A stretch of 64,000 nt of DNA from assembly GCA_022793995.1 (NCBI GenBank), contig JAAWDY010000050.1, positions 1-64,000 on the forward strand. The letters are read 5' to 3'. Each line of letters starts with the position of its first letter. Within the stretch, counting starts at the first letter, position 1. A model generated the notes under the pieces. That model made no database searches. It was not told the origin of the DNA and was given only the letters and a program-made list of their open reading frames with translations. The stretch is from Coprococcus sp. (GTDB taxonomy: Bacteria > Bacillota > Clostridia > Lachnospirales > Lachnospiraceae). The translations under genes were made by a program, and so were the position numbers. Positions 7,322 through 15,763 of this stretch are shown piece after piece.

Positions 7322-9232
7322 TTATTCCCGTATTGTTTTTGCCTGAATTTCCATTTTTAAAGCAGCTATAAAATCAGGAAGAGACTTCTGTCCTTCGTCG
7401 CCTTCAAATCGGCTTCTGACAGCAACGACGCCGTTTTCTTCTTCTTTCGCCCCGACAACAAGCATATATGGCACCTTCTGCATCTGTGCCTCGCGGATCT
7501 TGTACCCGATCTTCTCCGCACGTACATCAATCTCTGCGCGGATTCCCGCATTTTGCAAATCCTCTAAAACGTCTTTCGCATAAGTCATATGCTTATCGGA
7601 TATTGGAAGTACTTTTACCTGCACGGGTGCAAGCCATGTCGGGAACGCGCCTGCAAAGTGTTCGATCAGAATGCCGATGAAACGCTCGATCGAACCGAAC
7701 GCCACCCTATGAATCATGATCGGGCGGTGCTTCTCCCCGTCCGCTCCGGTATACTCCAGTTCAAACCTGAGCGGAAGCTGGAAATCGAGCTGGATCGTTC
7801 CGCACTGCCATGTCCGTCCAATCGAATCCTCCAGATGGAAGTCGATCTTTGGTCCGTAGAAAGCTCCGTCCCCTTCGTTTACCACATAAGGAAGCTGCAG
7901 GTCGTCCAGTGCGCCTCGAAGCGCCTCTGTCGCCATCTCCCAGTCTTCATCGCTTCCCATGCTGTTCTCTGGACGGGTAGAAAGTTCCACATGGTACTTA
8001 AATCCAAACTGGCTGTAAACGCCATGAATCAACCTGGCAACGCCTTTGATTTCATCCCGTATCTGTTCCGGTGTCATAAAGATGTGGGCGTCATCCTGCG
8101 TAAAGCATCTGACACGCATCAGTCCGTGAAGCTGTCCGGATTTCTCGTGACGGTGAACTAGCCCCAGCTCGCCCATCCGAAGCGGCAGATCGCGGTAGGA
8201 ACGCGGCTCCGACTGGTAGGCAAGAATCCCGCCCGGACAGTTCATGGGTTTGATCGCGAAATCTTCCTCGTCGATGACCGTTGTGTACATGTTATCCTTA
8301 TAGTGATCCCAGTGCCCAGAAGTCTCCCACAGATGACGGCTTAGCATAATCGGAGTGGAAATTTCCACATACCCCGCTTTCTGGTGGATCTCCCGCCAAT
8401 AATCAAGAAGCTGATTCTTAAGGATCATTCCTTTCGGCAGGAAGAACGGGAACCCAGGTCCTTCTTCTCTCATCATAAAAAGCCCTAGCTCTTTGCCAAG
8501 CTTTCTGTGGTCGCGCTTCTTTGCCTCCTCCAGCATCGTCAGATAAGCTTCCAGATCCGCTTTCTTTGGGTACGCCGTTCCATAGACCCTCTGAAGCATC
8601 TTATTTTTCTCGCTTCCACGCCAGTAAGCGCCCGCAAGGCTTGTGAGTTTGAACGCTTTGACCGGTTTCGTCGTCATAAGGTGCGGTCCCGCACAGAGGT
8701 CGGTAAATTCCCCCTGCGTATAAAAGCTGATCTCGGCATCCTCAGGCAAATCCTCGATCAATTCCACTTTATAGGGTTCGTTCTTTTCTTGAAAATATGC
8801 GATCGCCTCTGCTCTTGGCTTTGTGTACCTCTCGATCGGAAGGTCTTCCTTCACGATTTTCTTCATTTCCGCTTCGATTTTCTCCAGATCTTCCGCAGTA
8901 AGCGGAGTCTCGCGGTCAATGTCATAATAGAAACCGTCCGCCACAGATGGGCCGATCGCAAGCTTTGTATCCGGGTACAGTCTCTTGATCGCCTGCGCCA
9001 GAATATGGGACGCTGTATGCCGAAATGCCCCCTGCCCTTTCTCATCCTGGAATGTAAGGATGTTCAGCTCGCAGTCCGTATCAATTATTGTCCTTAAGTC
9101 TACGATTTCTCCGTTTACCTCACCGGCCGTCGCCATCCGCGCCAATCCCTCGCTGATATCCGCCGCGATATCGATGACCGTCTTTCCCCCTGCATATTCT
9201 TTACAGGAGCCGTCTTTCAATGTAATCTTCAT
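7322..9232 (-). CDS. thrS: Threonine--tRNA ligase
   Basis: A 636-residue class II aminoacyl-tRNA synthetase of normal bacterial length. Domains in order are an N-terminal TGS domain (about 1-61), an editing domain beginning with HTASH (72-76), the class II catalytic core with KPMNCPGG and HRHEKSGQLHGLMR-type motifs, and a C-terminal anticodon-binding domain (about 535-630). It charges tRNA-Thr in the cytoplasm. The gene lies 27 bp downstream of the thioesterase gene, and both follow a T-box leader (9753-10015), so expression should rise when tRNA-Thr is uncharged. The tRNA-Thr(GGT) at 24233-24305 matches the T-box. Confidence 0.97.
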   Translation of the reverse strand: MKITLKDGSCKEYAGGKTVIDIAADISEGLARMATAGEVNGEIVDLRTIIDTDCELNILTFQDEKGQGAFRHTASHILAQAIKRLYPDTKLAIGPSVADGFYYDIDRETPLTAEDLEKIEAEMKKIVKEDLPIERYTKPRAEAIAYFQEKNEPYKVELIEDLPEDAEISFYTQGEFTDLCAGPHLMTTKPVKAFKLTSLAGAYWRGSEKNKMLQRVYGTAYPKKADLEAYLTMLEEAKKRDHRKLGKELGLFMMREEGPGFPFFLPKGMILKNQLLDYWREIHQKAGYVEISTPIMLSRHLWETSGHWDHYKDNMYTTVIDEEDFAIKPMNCPGGILAYQSEPRSYRDLPLRMGELGLVHRHEKSGQLHGLMRVRCFTQDDAHIFMTPEQIRDEIKGVARLIHGVYSQFGFKYHVELSTRPENSMGSDEDWEMATEALRGALDDLQLPYVVNEGDGAFYGPKIDFHLEDSIGRTWQCGTIQLDFQLPLRFELEYTGADGEKHRPIMIHRVAFGSIERFIGILIEHFAGAFPTWLAPVQVKVLPISDKHMTYAKDVLEDLQNAGIRAEIDVRAEKIGYKIREAQMQKVPYMLVVGAKEEENGVVAVRSRFEGDEGQKSLPDFIAALKMEIQAKTIRE

Positions 9233-9259
9233 GTTCTCTTCCTCTCTTTTTTGTGTTCT

Positions 9260-9709
9260 CTATTTCTTTTTTGACTGTCTACGTGCCTCAGCCTGGTCTT
9301 GCTCCAAGCATTTCACGAAAACCTCATGATAATCGGGAAGCTCTCTCTTCGGTGCAATCAGCCGCCCTTTCCCATTGACAAAACAATGAACGCTCGTGCC
9401 ACTACAATACAAGATTTCCATCTTCTCATCCCACACTTCATACATAAAGCAGAGCTTGACCCCGTTATACTCGCCCGTCCGCACACAAATGCGCACCTCG
9501 TCGCCAAAACGCACCATCCGCAGATATTTCGCCCCCACGGAAACTACCGGGCTTACAATTCCCCTCTCTTCCATGCCCGTATAAGAAATCCCCGCTTTTT
9601 CCAGATAGTCGATCCGCGCTTCCTCAAACCATCGGATGTAATTCGAGTGATGGACGATCTTCATCTGGTCTGTCTCATAATACTGTACCCTGTGCCTGTA
9701 AGTATCCAT
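9260..9709 (-). CDS. Acyl-CoA thioesterase, hot-dog fold (YbgC/FadM-like)
   Basis: A 149-residue single-domain 4HBT protein. The pattern YYETDQMKIVHHSNYIRWFE is the classic hot-dog active-site segment (catalytic acidic residue followed by histidine and tyrosine), and the rest fits one hot-dog monomer. Family members hydrolyse acyl-CoA or acyl-ACP thioesters. It is the first gene after the T-box and precedes thrS, so it appears to be under threonyl-tRNA control. The functional link to threonine is not obvious and may simply reflect operon rearrangement. ATG is preceded by GAAAGGAGG. Confidence 0.88.
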   Translation of the reverse strand: MDTYRHRVQYYETDQMKIVHHSNYIRWFEEARIDYLEKAGISYTGMEERGIVSPVVSVGAKYLRMVRFGDEVRICVRTGEYNGVKLCFMYEVWDEKMEILYCSGTSVHCFVNGKGRLIAPKRELPDYHEVFVKCLEQDQAEARRQSKKK

Positions 9710-9752
9710 GCAAATCCCACCCTCCTTTCACCGACCAGGCGATTTGCCACAA

Positions 9753-10015
9753 AATAAAAAATCCCCTACAGCATACTCCTCATACACTGCAAGGGACGAG
9801 TCTTTCATCATACTCGCGGTTCCACCCCGCTTGCCCGGCATCCTGCCGGACCACTTCATTCGGATGATAACGGTATCCCGCCGGGCTGGTTTGCAGCCGC
9901 TCAGAGGTGGTCTTCGGGCGCTTTCATATGAATAAGGAGCTTCCAGCCAAACGGCTCCTCTCTCTGGATTCTTCCGCGCTCTACTCTTCTCGTCAACACT
10001 TTCTCTTCATTATAA
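9753..10015 (-). promoter_or_regulatory. T-box riboswitch (threonine) with terminator
   Basis: The minus strand shows the T-box core GCGGGGTGGAACCGCG (9830-9815) and a terminator hairpin of CCCTTGCAG / CTGTAGGGG arms with a T-rich tail (9794-9753). Upstream is a stem I region with a GGAGCCGTTTGGCTGGAAGC-type arm (about 9960-9938). Two consecutive ACC codons (9911-9906) sit in the likely specifier loop, and ACC encodes threonine. The T-box TGGA would pair with a UCCA acceptor end, and tRNA-Thr(GGT) at 24233-24305 indeed has a U discriminator. It controls the thioesterase and thrS by transcription antitermination. The remaining 10016-10158 shows nothing else recognisable. Confidence 0.92.
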
Positions 10016-10158
10016 GCACGTGTTTTTCATTTGTCAACTCTATTTCTACTTTGTTTCGTGAATTTTGCTTCGTGAAAATCTTATTTGAAAATTCCTGCTC
10101 CTGCATCCTGATCTTCCATTAATAGTACATGCTTCGTATTCCACCAATATCATTCCTT

Positions 10159-10812
10159 CTATACGATGCGATTCACAATCTTTTCGCCAAGCGGCAGGAA
10201 GACTCCCGCGATGGGGCCTACAAGGAACGCACTGATGATCGTCCCGATTCCCACGTCCCCGCCGAGTAAAAACCCAATAGCAACGAAGCAGAAATCCACA
10301 ATAATACGTACGCGCCCAAAGGGTTTCGATCGCTTGTCGCTGATAACGATCGCCACTAGATCATTCGGTCCCGTACCGGCATCCGACTTAATTACGATCG
10401 TCATGCCGAAAGCCAGAATCACACAGCCTGCGGCAAGGACGAAGACGCGCACGGCAAAAGGAAGCCCAGAATGAATGGCATTTCCAAAAAGACGCGTAAA
10501 AAAGTCAATGATCGGGCCACCGAATACCATGCAAATGATTGTTCCGATTTTGATATAACTTTTGTCAATCACCAAAAGCAGGAGAATAATGACGATGCAG
10601 ATCGACACATGGGTATATCCATGGGTCAACAGATCAGTGACATGCGAAAGTGTACGGAAAACACCCTGGACAAAGACATTAAAGGGGTCTGCACCCAACT
10701 CCGTCAACAAGAACAAGGTGACGCCTAAGTGAGCGATCATAAGCCCTAAGAACAACAATATCAGCCGATATGTAACTTCTTTTATACTTCGCTGCATTTT
10801 GTTTAACCTCAT
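10159..10812 (-). CDS. YczE/YitT-like integral membrane protein
   Basis: A 217-residue protein with about five to six membrane helices. It contains the conserved glycine- and aspartate-containing segments GADPFNVFVQG and KSDAGTGPNDLVAI typical of the YczE/YyaS/YitT group of membrane proteins, whose function is poorly known (some are linked to secretion or antibiotic production). It starts 9 bp after the YdcF-like gene stop, so the two are probably co-transcribed. An internal ATG at 10797 has a better-placed GAGG and could be the real start. Confidence 0.75.
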   Translation of the reverse strand: MRLNKMQRSIKEVTYRLILLFLGLMIAHLGVTLFLLTELGADPFNVFVQGVFRTLSHVTDLLTHGYTHVSICIVIILLLLVIDKSYIKIGTIICMVFGGPIIDFFTRLFGNAIHSGLPFAVRVFVLAAGCVILAFGMTIVIKSDAGTGPNDLVAIVISDKRSKPFGRVRIIVDFCFVAIGFLLGGDVGIGTIISAFLVGPIAGVFLPLGEKIVNRIV

Positions 10813-10821
10813 CTTAAATTG

Positions 10822-11562
10822 TCATATGGACTGCATCCACATCTTCAGCACCCCAAAAAATTCTCTTGTCATATAGTTCACGAACATAATCCGCGAAACG
10901 GGCGCCAAAATCGTGTACACATTCCCGTAACCTGCACGTTTTGCGAGCTCTCTGGCGCGGTACATATGGAAATTATTGGTGACAATTCCCACTTTAACTG
11001 TACCATAGGGCGCTCCGTTCTGATCTTCCTTAAGAATCTTTCTGGATAAGATCAGGTTCTCCCACGTTGTAGTCGACCTTTCCTCTTTCAATATTCTGGA
11101 CCGGTCAATTCCGCGGCCTGCCAGATACTCGCTCATCGCGAAGGCTTCCGTCACCATCTCATCACGTCCCTGGCCGCCGGAAACGATGACTCTCGCGGAC
11201 GAATGCCTGCCCAGATACAAGGCCGCTGCATCTAGACGCTGCCGGAGCGCGCGGGTGAGACGCAATCCGTCCACCTTTGCCCCCAGCACAATGATATAGC
11301 CGCATTCTTCCTCCTTAAGGGACTTCCTCATCCCGGATAAGATGAGCAGTTCCACCACGATAAAAAATGCCAAAAACACCGCGCAAAATGCATAAATTCC
11401 CGCAAGCAGACCTTTATCCAAGAGGTTCTTTTTCCACCCAAACAGACAGAGCATCGTTCCCAGAACAAGCCACAGCCGTGGAAAAACCGTGTTCCACCGC
11501 CGTAGATACAAGCAGATGGAGACGTAATACATAATACAAAAGACTCCCATCGTAAAGATCAC
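10822..11562 (-). CDS. YdcF/SanA family protein (DUF218) with N-terminal membrane helices
   Basis: A 246-residue protein with three N-terminal hydrophobic segments (about 1-75), then a DUF218 domain: IIVLGAKVDGLRLTRALRQR, VIVSGGQGRDE, STTTWENL and TNNFHMYRA. DUF218 proteins such as ElyC and SanA act in cell-envelope homeostasis; the enzymatic activity is unknown. The frame opens with GTG at 11562, two bases after the SEC-C gene stop; ATG at 11550 is an alternative start. It probably forms an operon with the SEC-C gene upstream and the YczE-like gene downstream. Confidence 0.82.
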   Translation of the reverse strand: MIFTMGVFCIMYYVSICLYLRRWNTVFPRLWLVLGTMLCLFGWKKNLLDKGLLAGIYAFCAVFLAFFIVVELLILSGMRKSLKEEECGYIIVLGAKVDGLRLTRALRQRLDAAALYLGRHSSARVIVSGGQGRDEMVTEAFAMSEYLAGRGIDRSRILKEERSTTTWENLILSRKILKEDQNGAPYGTVKVGIVTNNFHMYRARELAKRAGYGNVYTILAPVSRIMFVNYMTREFFGVLKMWMQSI

Positions 11563-11564
11563 TG

Positions 11565-12074
11565 TTATTTATTCTTTCCACAGCATTTTTTATATTTTTT
11601 TCCACTCCCGCAAGGGCAAGGATCATTCGGATATACCTTTTTCTCTACCCTTACTGTGTGCGCGTTCTTCTGTTCCTTATAAAGCTCCTTCCGTCTCTCC
11701 TCCGGAATGATCGTCTCCCACTGGGGAAGGCCGTACAGCCATTCTGCTTTCGCCTCCACCATATTTTTATACAAACTCTCTTTGTCAAAAGCCAGGCTTA
11801 CCTGCGTCTCCTCATCCATTGTCTCGATGGGATTCGGCTCCTTCAGACTGTCGTTAATACCGTCCAAAAACCCTGTCATTGTGAACACTTCGATTCCATA
11901 TTTTTCCGCAAGCTCTTTGACCGTCCCTTTCACTTCTTCATCCGGATTGTCAAGCAGCTTCTCATAAATTCCTTTTTCAATCTCAAAATATTTTTTCCAA
12001 AATTTTTCCAGAGTTGCTTTGTCCGTCTCTGTCGAATAGGCGGTGTCGCGCCACTGCTCCAGTAATGTACTCAT
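11565..12074 (-). CDS. SEC-C motif protein
   Basis: A 169-residue protein ending in [19 protein letters not shown], the zinc-binding SEC-C motif first described at the C-terminus of SecA. The N-terminal 145 residues are mostly helical and charged (starts [19 protein letters not shown]) and resemble other clostridial SEC-C-tailed proteins of unknown role. ATG 12074 was chosen because AAGGAG lies at the right distance; the frame is open upstream to 12140 but without a ribosome site. First gene of a minus-strand run with the YdcF-like and YczE-like genes. Confidence 0.8.
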   Translation of the reverse strand: MSTLLEQWRDTAYSTETDKATLEKFWKKYFEIEKGIYEKLLDNPDEEVKGTVKELAEKYGIEVFTMTGFLDGINDSLKEPNPIETMDEETQVSLAFDKESLYKNMVEAKAEWLYGLPQWETIIPEERRKELYKEQKNAHTVRVEKKVYPNDPCPCGSGKKYKKCCGKNK

Positions 12075-12178
12075 ACGGTAAATTCTCCTTTTTGTTCTCT
12101 TATATTTCACAAGTATACCGCATTTCCATGTTGTTTGCAAAACTTTTCTTGCCGAAATCCGATTTTCTCTTTATAATC

Positions 12179-12310
12179 ATGTATATGGTGTTGAGGGCAA
12201 AAGATGCCACACGGATTGTTCCGTGCTGTGCACTCCCTCATCTACGCTTCGCTTCGGTCGGCACTAAACGAATGTCCCCCGGACATTCAGTGCCCTGGCA
12301 TCATGTATAT
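12179..12310. repeat. MITE-like element, copy 1, with flanking target duplication
   Basis: An element of about 116 bp (12187-12302) is flanked by the direct repeat ATGTATAT (12179-12186 and 12303-12310). Its near-terminal segments GATGCCA and TGGCATC are inverted, and the interior is palindrome-rich (GTCCCCCGGACATT). A second copy at 47904-48015 shares most of the sequence and has its own, different, 9-bp flanking duplication. This shows transposition rather than a fixed regulatory element. No coding capacity. Confidence 0.8.
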
Positions 12311-12333
12311 CAACACGAATGAAAGGTGATCTT

Positions 12334-12570
12334 ATGAAACGAGTAAAACGTATCCTCGCGCTCCTTGGCGCTCTTCTCCTGTTTGCGCTGTATGCCGCCA
12401 CCCTTATTTTTGCACTGATCGGCAGCGCAAGATCCATGGATTTCCTGAAAGCGGCTATCGCCTGCACCATACTGGTTCCCGTGCTTCTCTACGCCTATAT
12501 GCTGTTCTACAGACTATCCCATTCTAGCCAGATGGAGGATACGGATTCTTCCGGGTCCGAAAATGACTAA
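12334..12570 (+). CDS. Small two-helix membrane protein, function unknown
   Basis: A 78-residue protein starting at ATG 12334 behind GAAAGGTGAT, a better site than the in-frame ATG at 12319. Two hydrophobic segments (about residues 6-28 and 36-58) are followed by a short polar tail rich in D/S/E (MEDTDSSGSEND). No family recognised. The start is only 24 bp from the right end of the MITE-like element, so the element may carry or alter its promoter. Confidence 0.6.
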   Translation: MKRVKRILALLGALLLFALYAATLIFALIGSARSMDFLKAAIACTILVPVLLYAYMLFYRLSHSSQMEDTDSSGSEND

Positions 12571-12576
12571 ATCCGT

Positions 12577-12732
12577 TTATCCGTACAGCGCTGCCATAAG
12601 CCAGGCGGCGCCAGACTCTTCAAAGAGCCTTTTTGCGCCGTCTTCTTCATTTTCCATGATCTTACGTCGTCTCCTTAAGTATTCTTCCATGGAAATCATT
12701 TCCTGTTTTTCTTCCTGGATTTTCTGCCCCAT
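12577..12732 (-). CDS. Small 51-residue charged protein, function unknown
   Basis: A short frame on the minus strand starts with ATG at 12732 and ends at TAA 12579-12577. It is preceded by AGGGGG at suitable spacing. The product begins MGQKIQEEKQEMISMEEYLR and ends with a hydrophobic AAWLMAALYG segment: a strongly charged amphipathic helix with a short hydrophobic C-terminus. It is convergent with the 78-residue membrane protein gene and ends just 6 bp beyond it. Codon use and the ribosome site support a real gene; no family recognised. Confidence 0.55.
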   Translation of the reverse strand: MGQKIQEEKQEMISMEEYLRRRRKIMENEEDGAKRLFEESGAAWLMAALYG

Positions 12733-12881
12733 ATCTATGTACCCCCTTTTTTCTTTGACTCCTCCTCCCCGATTTCTAACTTATAAAATAAAAAGAGGAA
12801 GCCCGCTATTCTTATTATATGAAACTCTTTCCTATCCTATGACACAAAAATGTCAGTGCAAAAACGTCAGTCATAAAAAGA

Positions 12882-12911
12882 TTGACAATCCTGCCCTTTC
12901 TCCACTACACT
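12882..12911 (+). promoter_or_regulatory. Possible promoter of asnA
   Basis: TTGACA (12882-12887) is followed after 18 bp by TACACT (12906-12911). It lies directly at the left edge of the 163-bp palindromic repeat. If used, the repeat would form most of the asnA 5' leader. Confidence 0.4.
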
Positions 12912-13073
12912 AGTATAATCCAAACGAATTACCGATACGTTTCGCGAAGGATAAATTTTCAGTCTGCAAGGCGGAGGAATGAGGCGTAGCGGCGGCTACG
13001 TCGATTGATTCCAACGCAGCAGACGGAAATTTAGACAAGTAAAACGTACGGTTAATTAGTGTGGGTTATACTA
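12911..13073. repeat. 163-bp palindromic repeat, copy A
   Basis: The ends TAGTATAA and TTATACTA begin inverted arms of about 55 bp. A central core (GCAAGGCGGAGGAATGAGGC, then a GTAGCGGCGGCTACG hairpin) is shared with copies at 40178-40340 and 42808-42971. Noncoding. It separates the possible asnA promoter from the gene and occupies most of the 389-bp gap between 12733 and 13121. A mini-palindrome TAGTGT-ACAGTA-ACACTA follows at 13078-13095. Confidence 0.85.
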
Positions 13074-13121
13074 GGATTAGTGTACAGTAACACTAGCCAA
13101 TTTTAGGAAAGAGGGAAAACC

Positions 13122-14132
13122 ATGGAAAATCTGATGATACCGGAGAACTATCGTTCCCCACTTACGATCCGTGAAACTGAGGTTGCCATCAAAGAAGTCA
13201 AGGACCACTTTGAACGAGCGCTTGCCAAATCGCTCCATCTGACCCGTGTATCCGCGCCGCTGTTCGTACGCCCGGAATCCGGTCTCAACGACAATTTGAA
13301 TGGAATAGAGCGTCCTGTTTCGTTTGGGATCAAAGAGCAGGATGAAAAAGAAGTGGAGATCGTCCACTCGCTTGCCAAGTGGAAACGTTACGCCCTAAAA
13401 CGCTACGGCTTCCATTCAGGAGAAGGGCTTTACACGGATATGAGCGCGATCCGCAGGGATGAAACGACCGACAATATTCACTCGATCTATGTAGATCAAT
13501 GGGATTGGGAAAAAGTAATCTCCAAAGAAGAGCGCAATATGGAAACCTTAGAATATACTGTGAACAAAGTCTATTCTGCCTTAAAGGAAACCGAACAGTT
13601 CATGTCCCGACGTTATAATTATATCGAAGCTTACCTGCCGGAGGAGATCACATTCATCACTTCCCAGGAATTGGAGACCATGTATCCGGACTGCACGCCC
13701 AAAGAACGAGAATATCATTTCGCCAAAGCAAAGGGCGCTGTGTTCATCAAGCAGATTGGGAAAACCCTTGTTTCCGGGAAAAAGCATGATGGCCGGGCGC
13801 CGGACTATGACGACTGGGAGCTGAACGGCGATATCATCGTCTATTATCCAATCCTTGACATTGCCCTGGAGCTTTCCTCCATGGGAATTCGCGTGGATGA
13901 GATTGCTTTAAAACGGCAGCTTGCCGCGGCAGGCTGCGAGGAACGCGCCCAGCTGGATTTCCAGAAAGCGTTGCTCGACGGCCAGCTTCCCTACACAGTG
14001 GGCGGCGGAATCGGACAGTCACGCATTTGTATGTTCTACCTGCGCAAAGCGCATATCGGCGAAGTCCAGTCTTCCGTATGGCCGGACGAGACCGTCGAAT
14101 ATGCGGCGCGGCACAATCTATTCCTTCTTTAA
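13122..14132 (+). CDS. asnA: Aspartate--ammonia ligase (AsnA-type asparagine synthetase)
   Basis: A 336-residue protein of the length of E. coli AsnA (330). Recognisable blocks include SAPLFVRPESGLNDNLNG near residue 45, SIYVDQWDWEKVI, the GKTLVSGKKHDGRAPDYDDW segment and a C-terminal PYTVGGGIGQSR. It makes asparagine from aspartate, ammonia and ATP and shares the class II aminoacyl-tRNA synthetase fold. ATG is preceded by AGGAAAGAGGG. Monocistronic, with a leader that contains a 163-bp palindromic repeat. Confidence 0.95.
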   Translation: MENLMIPENYRSPLTIRETEVAIKEVKDHFERALAKSLHLTRVSAPLFVRPESGLNDNLNGIERPVSFGIKEQDEKEVEIVHSLAKWKRYALKRYGFHSGEGLYTDMSAIRRDETTDNIHSIYVDQWDWEKVISKEERNMETLEYTVNKVYSALKETEQFMSRRYNYIEAYLPEEITFITSQELETMYPDCTPKEREYHFAKAKGAVFIKQIGKTLVSGKKHDGRAPDYDDWELNGDIIVYYPILDIALELSSMGIRVDEIALKRQLAAAGCEERAQLDFQKALLDGQLPYTVGGGIGQSRICMFYLRKAHIGEVQSSVWPDETVEYAARHNLFLL

Positions 14133-14155
14133 TGATCGTGATAGGAACCATCGAA

Positions 14156-14194
14156 AAGGGACGCCTTTCTCCAAATTATGGAGTAGCGTCCCTT
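14156..14194 (-). terminator. Hairpin terminator of the lipoprotein gene
   Basis: AAGGGACGC (14156-14164) pairs with GCGTCCCTT (14186-14194), with an inner CTCC/GGAG stem. On the minus strand the stem is followed by TTTTCG. It lies between convergent asnA and the lipoprotein gene and may act on both. Confidence 0.65.
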
Positions 14195-14216
14195 AAAAAG
14201 TTGTATAACATTGGAA

Positions 14217-14861
14217 TTAAAGTCCTAAATCTCCGATATCGATCAGTGCTGCATCCAGTGCGTCATAATCTGACTGCGGGATCTCATAAATCTTGTTATT
14301 CAGCTGAACGTGAACGGTGATCGTCTGTTTCTCATTGTATGCCAGGGAAGAACTCATTCTCTCTGTAAGAAGCTCATACAACTTGTTTGCCGTCCACTCG
14401 TTCGCCTCCTCATTTGTCGGCTGTTCTGTCAGTCCTGCCGCATACTCCTGCGCCGCCGTTATAAGCTCCTCCTGAACTCCATTAAATACGCCTGTCAGCT
14501 GTTCCACCTCGACGTCCACGGTAAAGTTGTCGCCGTCTTCCTTCGCCTCCAGAACTGTGTACTTCGTGCTCTTCAGGATATCTGCATAGAACGCCCTGTA
14601 CTTGTCCTGAAGTTCATCGGAAATACCCAGCGCCGCGAAATCTGACATAATGGTATCCAGGTTTGACTGATAGTCCTGCTCTGCCTGTTCTGCGGTACGC
14701 TCTGTCAGCTTCATGTAGTCTTCCTGCTCATTCTTCGTCACCAGGTCGAGACATGCCTTTACATAGCCGCTGGCATCAAACTTCTTCCCGCATGCAGTGG
14801 TCAGTACCATGACCGCGCACAACGTCAGTGCCATCGCCGCTACTCTGATTCTTTGTTTCAT
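14217..14861 (-). CDS. Lipoprotein of unknown function
   Basis: A 214-residue protein with a signal peptide and lipobox (VLTTACGK, lipidated Cys near residue 24), so it should be anchored outside the membrane. The mature part is helical and acidic, with a beta-rich middle (KYTVLEAKEDGDNFTVDVEV), and resembles the clostridial lipoproteins annotated as DUF5105-like. No enzymatic motif visible. ATG is preceded by GAGGAGG. Single gene with its own terminator. Confidence 0.75.
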   Translation of the reverse strand: MKQRIRVAAMALTLCAVMVLTTACGKKFDASGYVKACLDLVTKNEQEDYMKLTERTAEQAEQDYQSNLDTIMSDFAALGISDELQDKYRAFYADILKSTKYTVLEAKEDGDNFTVDVEVEQLTGVFNGVQEELITAAQEYAAGLTEQPTNEEANEWTANKLYELLTERMSSSLAYNEKQTITVHVQLNNKIYEIPQSDYDALDAALIDIGDLGL

Positions 14862-15031
14862 CCTTTTATCCTCCTCAGAAACTTTAATTATACCCCTGTA
14901 TTATACTCCAAACTTTACCTGTTTTCAACAGGAAGTAGCAACAAAAAATCCCCAAAAAATCTTCCCTCCGGCTATGGCTGTTACAATTCACAGCTCTCCG
15001 CCCCACATGCGCACTCGTCGCCTCTTCTCGG

Positions 15032-15721
15032 CTACAATTCTTCAAAAAATTCTACGCACTCCATCTTCCCGATCGCCTCGATCACCTCGGGTCTTTGCTT
15101 CCGATATCGAACTTCAAGACAGACGATCGCGTTCACACCCCCGCCGCCAGACTTATTTTTACTCAACACAGAATTGCAGACTTTTACATGCATTTCTTTC
15201 AAAGCTGACCGAAATTCTGCCACGGATTTATTATTCGGAAACTCGAGATAAAGATCGAATATTTTAGCGTATGCATGAAGCCAGATATCGATCTTTGTCA
15301 GAAGACGCAGCGTCAGCATCACTAAGATCAATGTGATAAACGCCCCTTCTACGAAACCGATTCCAACCGCAAGGCCAAGGCACGCACACGCCCAAAGCCC
15401 CGCCGCTGTTGTAAGGCCCCGTACCTGGTTCTTCCCTGTGACGATGATCGTGCCCACTCCAAGGAACCCAACTCCGCTGATGACCTGGGCGCCGATACGG
15501 GAAATATCCATATTTCCCTCAAAATTCAGGTAGATATACTCTCCGGTCATCATCACCAAAGCCGCTCCCAGACAGACCAGTACATGTGTCTTAACCCCGG
15601 CTCCCCGACGCTTTATGCCCCGGTCGACCCCGATGACAAGTCCCATCAGGAGTGCGGATGCCATGCGGAAAACCATCGCCTCTACGGACCATTCTTTTGC
15701 TATCGACATAAATTCAGCCAT
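15032..15721 (-). CDS. MgtC/SapB family membrane protein
   Basis: A 229-residue protein. The N-terminal 140 residues hold four to five membrane helices with the MgtC signature (GLVIGVDRGIKRRGAGVKTH, then QVISGVGFLGVGTI and RGLTTAAGLWACACLG). A C-terminal soluble ACT-like domain follows (about 145-229). MgtC proteins affect growth at low Mg2+ and, in pathogens, intracellular survival and ATP synthase activity; no transport has been shown. ATG is preceded by GGAGAGAAG. It starts 42 bp downstream of purA and could be read through from it. Confidence 0.88.
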   Translation of the reverse strand: MAEFMSIAKEWSVEAMVFRMASALLMGLVIGVDRGIKRRGAGVKTHVLVCLGAALVMMTGEYIYLNFEGNMDISRIGAQVISGVGFLGVGTIIVTGKNQVRGLTTAAGLWACACLGLAVGIGFVEGAFITLILVMLTLRLLTKIDIWLHAYAKIFDLYLEFPNNKSVAEFRSALKEMHVKVCNSVLSKNKSGGGGVNAIVCLEVRYRKQRPEVIEAIGKMECVEFFEEL

Positions 15722-15763
15722 CCTGCTTCTCTCCTCTGGCGCATCTTCATCTTCTGTTCAGGC

